Assembly: GCA_900751815.1 (NCBI GenBank)
Contig: CAADST010000138.1
Location: forward strand, 1 to 6,508
DNA from: Bacilli bacterium
GTDB taxonomy: Bacteria > Bacillota_I > Bacilli_A > RF39 > UBA660
DNA: 6,508 nt
Direction of reading: 5' to 3'
The notes under the pieces were generated by a model. It did not search any database, had not been told where the DNA came from, and worked only from the letters and a program-made list of their open reading frames with translations. Positions 5,638-6,508 of this stretch are shown in pieces. The position numbers were made by a program, and so were the translations under genes. The first letter of the stretch is position 1, and every line of letters starts with the position of its first letter.

Positions 5638-6508
5638 TTATTTTACCAAATGCTTATTTGATAAAGAATTTATAACTTTTATTTGTAGTTCTTTACCATT
5701 TAATAAATCATCCGGTAATATACCAATAGCATTGGCAATATCATATATAAGCCATTCATTCATACAATTACTTTGTTTAACAATTTCTAAGAAATGTTGT
5801 ATTGCTTGTGCTTTAGTAAAATTATATTTTTCAGCAATAGTTTCTAATATCCCTCTTACCAGTAAATAAGATGATATGTAAGATGTTCTAAATGAACATG
5901 ATCTGTTAGATATTATTTCATCAATACCGTAGGTATCATCTTTTTCAGAATCTAAAAGCTCTTGAGCGCTAAGAATTTGTTCTTCACTTAAGTTCAATAA
6001 AGCATTTTTGTGTTCAGTAAATATATCTTCTATATCTAATCCATAAAGTGGTAGTGCTTCTGCAAATCCTTCACTTATTGTTTGGTTTTTGGAGAAGAAG
6101 ACGCTATGTATAAGGTGACTTAGTTCATGAATATCATTTTCAATTCTAGCTATGTTTGTTTCTTCTTTTTTATTTTCAAGCATATTTTGACTTAAACCAT
6201 ATGCTGTATTAAAACCATCTAGGTCGTAACAAGTTACTGGTTTTCCTCCGCCTCTGCCTTTATCGAATTTCTTTGGAAATTTTAATAATTCAATATAAGA
6301 ATCATCAGGAACAATATAAATATAAAGTGTTGGATGAGCATTACCTGGGTATTGAATATTTAAGGTGTTTATCATATTTAGAAATTTTTGAATATCTTTC
6401 AAATAGTTATAATAACTACCATTATCATATTTACTAGCTAATTCTTTTGATAATCTTACCTTTATATTATCACTAAAAACTCTAATTTCAGAATTACTTA
6501 TATATTCT
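5638..6508 (-). CDS. Putative gluzincin-type zinc metallopeptidase, beginning outside the window
   Basis: The frame is open to the right edge, giving at least 289 residues of which the N-terminus is missing. A TTG at 6402 is in frame but has no ribosome binding site, and the 35 codons before it are uninterrupted and of similar composition, so it is probably internal. Counting from the first full codon at the edge, HELSH (127-131) within ENDIHELSHLIH gives two zinc-binding histidines and the catalytic glutamate. EGFAEALPLYG (146-156) supplies the likely third ligand, E146, 14 residues after H131. This layout resembles gluzincins, where NEGFA follows HELAH in M1 aminopeptidases, but with a shorter spacing. 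Before it lies an unusual stretch, GRGGGKPVTCYDLDGFNTAYGLSQ (84-107). The C-terminal third is predicted to be helical. No membrane segment is seen in the visible part. Its substrate is unknown. It precedes the twin-HEPN gene on the same strand by 207 bases. Confidence 0.7.
   Translation of the reverse strand, partial: EYISNSEIRVFSDNIKVRLSKELASKYDNGSYYNYLKDIQKFLNMINTLNIQYPGNAHPTLYIYIVPDDSYIELLKFPKKFDKGRGGGKPVTCYDLDGFNTAYGLSQNMLENKKEETNIARIENDIHELSHLIHSVFFSKNQTISEGFAEALPLYGLDIEDIFTEHKNALLNLSEEQILSAQELLDSEKDDTYGIDEIISNRSCSFRTSYISSYLLVRGILETIAEKYNFTKAQAIQHFLEIVKQSNCMNEWLIYDIANAIGILPDDLLNGKELQIKVINSLSNKHLVK

Noticed and set aside
3754..6508. CRISPR array or Cas gene accompanying the twin-HEPN protein
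   Set aside because: No regularly spaced direct repeats of 20-40 bases are visible on either strand, and the neighbouring peptidase is not a Cas protein. An array outside the window cannot be excluded.
3542..6508. Attachment-site duplication of the tRNA-Gly 3' end marking an integrated element
   Set aside because: No second copy of the tRNA 3' end (TTCGATTCTCC or CTCACCTGC) is seen to the right, and no integrase is present in the window; the far boundary may lie outside.

Overview
The window is low-GC bacterial DNA. Both strands carry Bacillota-style signals: strong purine-rich ribosome binding sites, extended -10 promoters and short A/T-rich intergenic gaps. Trp is encoded by TGG and the genes read through in the standard bacterial code, so this is not a TGA=Trp mollicute. 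The MurE protein carries the DNPR motif of meso-diaminopimelate-adding enzymes, so the cell most likely has a DAP-type peptidoglycan. An uncultured, AT-rich Bacilli/Erysipelotrichia-like lineage fits, but this is inference.

Left part (1-3660) is housekeeping. On the minus strand, trpS (tryptophanyl-tRNA synthetase) is followed after 33 bases by the first 295 residues of a family GH31 glycosidase that starts at TTG and runs off the left edge. Divergently, across a gap of about 100 bases with an extended -10 promoter on each strand, lies murE on the plus strand. It is followed by a single tRNA-Gly(UCC) gene with its own near-consensus promoter and a strong terminator.

Right part (3661-6508) looks accessory. 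It is visibly poorer in G+C than trpS, and both genes are on the minus strand, converging on the tRNA. Reading in the direction of transcription, first comes a putative zinc metallopeptidase with HELSH and a downstream EGFAE. Its reading frame stays open to the right edge, so its beginning lies outside the window. After a 207-base gap comes a 558-residue protein with two HEPN ribonuclease motifs (R-x4-H at residues 110-115 and 436-441). These sit in two similar halves, which suggests an internal duplication. Two-HEPN architectures in a single chain are best known from the much larger Cas13 effectors. No CRISPR array, Cas gene or recognisable antitoxin is visible here.

The most interesting hypothesis is that the metallopeptidase and the twin-HEPN protein form a two-gene defence or abortive-infection module parked beside a tRNA gene. 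The motifs are seen directly; the system-level reading is inference.
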